NCBI GenBank assembly: GCA_000437255.1
Contig: FR899070.1
Location: forward strand, 1-8,589
Source: Ruminococcus sp. CAG:403
GTDB lineage: Bacteria; Bacillota; Clostridia; Oscillospirales; Ruminococcaceae
Direction of reading: 5' to 3'
DNA length: 8,589 nucleotides
The position numbers and the translations under genes were made by a program. Position 1 is the stretch's first letter. The number at the start of each line of letters is the position of its first letter. The notes beneath the pieces are model-generated. The model did no database searches. It saw only the letters and a list, made by a program, of their open reading frames with translations, and was not told the DNA's origin. Shown here in pieces: positions 5,260-8,589 of this stretch.

Positions 5260-6345
5260 ATGATTTCAAACCATCCGCATTTAATTGACCTGGACGATTA
5301 TCCGGCACAATGGTGGCTGAATGTCGTAGATCTTGGCGAAAAGATCAGCAAACATCCCGAAATTTATTCCGGTGCCTGCCATAACAAAATTATGGCAACC
5401 TTATTCTATGAGCCGTCTACCCGTACCCAAATGTCTTTCCAAACTGCTATGCTGCGGCTGGGCGGCCGTCTGATTGGCTTTGACAATCCGGCAAACTCCT
5501 CCGTTTCCAAGGGCGAAACATTAAAGGATACCACCAAAATTGTCAGCAGCTACGCAGATATCCTGGTTATGCGGCATCCGGTTGCCGGCGCTGCAAAAGC
5601 TGCTGCACTGTCTGCGGATTGTCCGGTTATCAATGCCGGCGACAGCGGTCACCTGCACCCCACACAGACTCTGACCGACCTGCTCACCCTAAAATGTGAA
5701 AAAGGCAGACTGGATCACCTGACCATTGGTTTGTGCGGCGACCTGATCAACGGCAGAACCGTACACTCCCTGCTGAAAGCCATGTCTCGTTTTCCGGGCA
5801 ACCGCTTCATTCTCATTTCCACACCGGAACTGAAGCTGCCGTTCTACATCAAGGATATTCTGACCGCAAACGGCTGTGACTTTGAAGAAGTTTCTTCTCT
5901 GGAAGCCGTTTTGCCGGAACTGGATGTGCTGTACATGACTCGTATTCAACAGGAACGCTTTGCAAGCAGAGAAGAATACCTCAGCCAGAAAGATACTTAC
6001 GTATTGGACACCAAGAAAATGAAGGCTGCCAAGAAGGATCTGGTGGTTCTGCATCCGCTGCCACGTGTCGATGAAATTGAAGTAGCTTTGGATGACGATC
6101 CCCGTGCCATTTACTTCAAGCAAGCCAAGTACGGCATGTATGTCCGCATGGCACTGATTATCACCATGCTGGAACTGGACACCCAAACCGTACTGCTGCG
6201 TGGTCAGACCTACAAGGGTGCTGCCTGCAAGAATCCGAACTGCATCACCTGCACCGAAAAGTATCTGCCGAAAAGCTTTATCAAGATCGGCGAAACCTTG
6301 CTGGAATGCGAATACTGCAACGAACGCCTGCTGCTGGAACACTAA
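5260..6345 (+). CDS. pyrB: Aspartate carbamoyltransferase catalytic chain with C-terminal PyrI-type zinc ribbon
   Basis: This enzyme joins carbamoyl phosphate and aspartate in the first committed step of pyrimidine synthesis (EC 2.1.3.2). Residues 1-310 are the catalytic chain: FYEPSTRT (49-56), K84, R105-H-P, HPTQT (133-137), GRTVHSL (165-171), R228-x-Q230 and HPLPRVDEI (265-273) match the carbamoyl phosphate and aspartate sites of E. coli PyrB almost number for number. Instead of ending there, the protein continues to 361 with C323-x4-C328-x21-C350-x2-C353, embedded in CKNPNCIT and LECEYCNE. This is the zinc module of the regulatory chain PyrI (CxNxxCI...CKYCE). The nucleotide-binding N-terminal domain of PyrI is absent. 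AGGAGGT precedes the ATG. No separate pyrI and no other pyr genes are in view. It is the last gene of the asnB operon, before a strong terminator. Confidence 0.95.
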   Translation: MISNHPHLIDLDDYPAQWWLNVVDLGEKISKHPEIYSGACHNKIMATLFYEPSTRTQMSFQTAMLRLGGRLIGFDNPANSSVSKGETLKDTTKIVSSYADILVMRHPVAGAAKAAALSADCPVINAGDSGHLHPTQTLTDLLTLKCEKGRLDHLTIGLCGDLINGRTVHSLLKAMSRFPGNRFILISTPELKLPFYIKDILTANGCDFEEVSSLEAVLPELDVLYMTRIQQERFASREEYLSQKDTYVLDTKKMKAAKKDLVVLHPLPRVDEIEVALDDDPRAIYFKQAKYGMYVRMALIITMLELDTQTVLLRGQTYKGAACKNPNCITCTEKYLPKSFIKIGETLLECEYCNERLLLEH

Positions 6346-6372
6346 ACGGCTTCCCGCAACTGCAAATATAAC

Positions 6373-6408
6373 AAAAGCTCCCGGAATCTATTTTCCGGGA
6401 GCTTTTTT
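6373..6408. terminator. Bidirectional terminator between pyrB and adhE
   Basis: A perfect 14-bp stem (6373-6386 AAAAGCTCCCGGAA with 6393-6406) has a 6-nt loop and a T6 run on the plus strand. The minus strand ends TTTTGTT, so it can stop both the pyrB transcript and convergent adhE transcription. Confidence 0.92.
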
Positions 6409-6436
6409 GGATACTTCTACAATTTGTTTTCCACAG

Positions 6437-6458
6437 TTTCAACATGAAAATGTTGAAA
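6437..6458. repeat. Perfect 9-bp inverted repeat with GAAA loop downstream of adhE
   Basis: TTTCAACAT (6437-6445), GAAA, ATGTTGAAA (6450-6458). On the plus strand this is a hairpin with a GNRA-type tetraloop; on the minus strand it follows the adhE stop by 10 nt with a TTTC loop and no U-tract. It may be a 3'-end stabilising hairpin for adhE mRNA ahead of the main terminator, or a protein site; neither is shown. Confidence 0.5.
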
Positions 6459-6468
6459 ACATAAAATT

Positions 6469-8589
6469 TTATGCTTGCGGTACGGTCTCACCATAATACG
6501 CCTTGCAGTACATTTCCTTCAGTTCGAACATCAGCGGATACCGCGGATTGGCGCCGGTGCACTGATCGTCAAATGCCTGCTCTACCATTTCATCCAGCGT
6601 TGCCAGGAAGTCTTCCTCCTTGACACCGTAATCCCGGATGGTTTTCCGAATGCCGACCCGTTCCTTCAGCTGCTCGATCTGTTCCAACAGCTTCTCAAAC
6701 AGTTCTTCATCCGTAGGAGCTGTCAGTCCCAGATACCGCGCGCACTCGCAATACCGTTCCAGTGCCTTCGGATACTGATACTGCGGGAAGGTGCCCATTT
6801 TCCGTGGTGCCGTTGCAACATTAAACCGCATCACATCCGTAATCAGAATGGCATTGGCAACCCCGTGCGGCAGATGGTGGAAAGCACCCAACTTATGCGC
6901 CATGGAGTGGCAAACGCCCAAAAATGCGTTGGCAAATGCCATACCTGCCATCGTAGAAGCATTTGCCATCTTCTCTCTGGCATAAGGATCATTGGCACCG
7001 TTTTCATAGCATGCCGGCAAGTAAGTGAAAATATTTTTCAACGCCTGCAATGCCATTCCATCCGTGTAATCAGTTGCCATAACAGAAGCATATGCTTCCA
7101 GCGCATGGGTCATTGCATCAATACCAGATGCAGCTGTCAGGCCTTTCGGCTGAGACATCATCAAATCGGTATCAATAATTGCCATATTCGGCAGCAGCTG
7201 ATAATCTGCCAGCGGATACTTGGTACCAGTTGCTTCATCGGTAATAACGGCAAACGGCGTTACTTCGGAACCGGTACCGGAAGAGGTTGGAACCGCAACA
7301 AAATATGCCTTTTCGCCCATTTCCGGGAACGTATAAACCCGCTTTCGGATATCCATAAACCGCATGGCCATATCCATAAAGTCTGCCTCTGGATGTTCGT
7401 ACAACACCCACATGATCTTCGCAGCGTCCATTGCAGAACCGCCGCCCAACGCCAGAATGACATCCGGCTCAAACTGCCGCATCTGCTGGGCGCCCTGCTG
7501 GGCACAGGACAAGGTCGGATCCGGCTCTACATCAGAAAAGAGCTGGTACGCAATCCCCAGACTTTGCAGCTGATCCGTGATGCAGGCAGACATGCCGCTG
7601 CGTGCGAGGAACTGGTCGGTCACAACAAATGCACGTTTCTTATGCAGAACTTCTTTCAGTTCCCGCATTGCCACCGGCAGACAGCCCTTCTTAAAGTATA
7701 CTTTTTGCGGGGTTCGGAACCACAGCATATTCTCTCTCCTCTCAGCAACCGTCTTAATGTTCAGCAAGTGGCGAATTCCAACATTTTCTGATACAGAATT
7801 TCCACCCCAGGAGCCGCATCCCAACGTCAGAGAGGGCGCCAGATTGAAGTTATACAAATCACCAATGCCACCGTGAGAGGAAGGGGTATTGACCAGAATT
7901 CGACAGGTCTTCATCTTCTCCGCAAACTGCCGAATCCGCTCTTTTCCGGTTTCTGCATGGATATACAGGGAGGACGTATGCCCATATCCGCCATCCTTTA
8001 CCAGCTGATCCGCCTTTTCCATAGCTTCTTCGAACGATTCTACCCGATACATTGCCAGAACCGGAGACAGCTTTTCATGGGCAAACGGTTCTGACGGGTC
8101 TACGGAAGTCACTTCTCCAATCAAAATCTTGGTGTCTGGATCCACCGAAAAGCCTGCCAATTCTGCAATTTTTGCAGCAGGCTGTCCTACGATTTTAGCA
8201 TTCAATGCACCATTGATCAGGATGATGCTGCGCAGTTTCTCGGTTTCTTCTTCCGTCAGAATATGGCAGCCACGTGCAGTGAATTCTGCCTTGACGGCTT
8301 CATACAGCGGAGCCGTTACCAAAACGGATTGTTCCGATGCGCAGATCATACCATTGTCAAACGTCTTGGAATGCACGATAGAATTGACCGCCAGCTTCAC
8401 ATCTGCGCTTTCTTCAATGACTGCTGGTGTATTGCCGGCACCTACGCCAAGTGCTGGTTTGCCGCTGGAGTAGGCTGCCTTTACCATGCTGGGACCACCG
8501 GTTGCCAGAATGATGTCAGCTTCCTGCATCAGAGTCTGGGTCAATTCCAGAGACGGTACATCAATCCATGCCACCAAGCCCTCCGGTGC
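6469..8589 (-). CDS. adhE: Bifunctional aldehyde-alcohol dehydrogenase AdhE (N-terminus outside window)
   Basis: AdhE reduces acetyl-CoA to acetaldehyde and then ethanol with NADH, and typically assembles into helical spirosomes. 706 residues are visible, starting A-P-E-G-L-VAWIDVPS at the right edge; the frame stays open beyond it, so the TTG at 8577 is not the start. About 170 residues are missing compared with the usual 870-890. The aldehyde dehydrogenase part shows ATGGPSMVKAAYSSGKPALG, GVGAGNTPAVI and FDNGMICASEQSV, with the catalytic Cys about 83 residues into the visible part. The linker reaches the iron-dependent alcohol dehydrogenase part: LALGGGSAMDAAK (nucleotide binding) and the metal ligands D and H of SGIDAMTHALEAY plus H and H of HSMAHKLGAFHHLPHG. 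All four ligands are present, so both activities appear intact. It is convergent to pyrB. Confidence 0.97.
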   Translation of the reverse strand, partial: APEGLVAWIDVPSLELTQTLMQEADIILATGGPSMVKAAYSSGKPALGVGAGNTPAVIEESADVKLAVNSIVHSKTFDNGMICASEQSVLVTAPLYEAVKAEFTARGCHILTEEETEKLRSIILINGALNAKIVGQPAAKIAELAGFSVDPDTKILIGEVTSVDPSEPFAHEKLSPVLAMYRVESFEEAMEKADQLVKDGGYGHTSSLYIHAETGKERIRQFAEKMKTCRILVNTPSSHGGIGDLYNFNLAPSLTLGCGSWGGNSVSENVGIRHLLNIKTVAERRENMLWFRTPQKVYFKKGCLPVAMRELKEVLHKKRAFVVTDQFLARSGMSACITDQLQSLGIAYQLFSDVEPDPTLSCAQQGAQQMRQFEPDVILALGGGSAMDAAKIMWVLYEHPEADFMDMAMRFMDIRKRVYTFPEMGEKAYFVAVPTSSGTGSEVTPFAVITDEATGTKYPLADYQLLPNMAIIDTDLMMSQPKGLTAASGIDAMTHALEAYASVMATDYTDGMALQALKNIFTYLPACYENGANDPYAREKMANASTMAGMAFANAFLGVCHSMAHKLGAFHHLPHGVANAILITDVMRFNVATAPRKMGTFPQYQYPKALERYCECARYLGLTAPTDEELFEKLLEQIEQLKERVGIRKTIRDYGVKEEDFLATLDEMVEQAFDDQCTGANPRYPLMFELKEMYCKAYYGETVPQA

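Noticed and set aside
6427..6436. TTTTCCACAG as a DnaA box
   Set aside because: A single near-match to TTATCCACA in an intergenic region between pyrB and adhE, with no cluster of boxes, no AT-rich unwinding array and no dnaA or dnaN nearby.
6475..7791. 438-codon plus-strand frame opposite adhE
   Set aside because: It is exactly antisense to conserved AdhE coding sequence, is rich in Cys, His and Arg as expected of a shadow frame, and has no ribosome binding site.
8575..8577. TTG at 8577 as the adhE start codon
   Set aside because: The frame is open to the window edge and the upstream codons A-P-E-G continue the conserved AdhE aldehyde dehydrogenase domain.

Overview
The window looks like the chromosome of a low-to-moderate GC Gram-positive anaerobe of the class Clostridia. 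A Ruminococcaceae/Oscillospiraceae-like gut fermenter is my best guess, but it is an inference. The grounds are strong AGGAGG ribosome binding sites, consensus sigma-A promoters with TATAAT boxes, the rplM-rpsI pair with a structured leader, a two-domain AdhE, and a secreted leucine-rich-repeat protein with an EF-hand-like N-terminal cap. No cas genes, phage genes or obvious defence system are present. Most of the window is housekeeping metabolism.

Layout. Positions 1-314 (minus) hold the N-terminus of a secreted LRR-type protein that runs off the left edge, with its promoter at 392-419. Positions 315-1040 are a gene-poor, AT-rich stretch. It contains two pairs of 20-bp-period direct repeats, each next to a minus-strand promoter-like sequence, a doubtful small hydrophobic ORF, and the decayed 3' end of an IS3-family transposase with its terminal inverted repeat. 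Positions 981-1913 (minus) hold the rplM-rpsI ribosomal protein operon with terminator, leader and consensus promoter. Positions 2155-2500 hold a 58-residue membrane protein gene (minus) and a divergent promoter pair. Positions 2500-4519, 4542-5210 and 5260-6345 (plus) form an apparent asnB - HD-domain hydrolase - pyrB operon, with a strongly folded asnB 5' leader and a bidirectional terminator at 6373-6408. Positions 6469-8589 (minus) hold most of adhE, convergent to pyrB and cut by the right edge.

How the genes fit together. AsnB (aspartate + glutamine to asparagine) and PyrB (aspartate + carbamoyl phosphate to carbamoyl aspartate) both draw on aspartate and appear co-transcribed. RplM and RpsI are ribosomal subunits, probably autoregulated through the leader. 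AdhE carries acetyl-CoA to ethanol for NADH reoxidation.

The items most worth a second look are: an aspartate carbamoyltransferase catalytic chain carrying only the zinc-ribbon module of the PyrI regulatory chain; a compact multi-helix RNA fold upstream of asnB; and the paired 20-bp-period repeats upstream of the LRR gene, which could be regulatory operators or, for one pair, the relic end of an IS21-type element.
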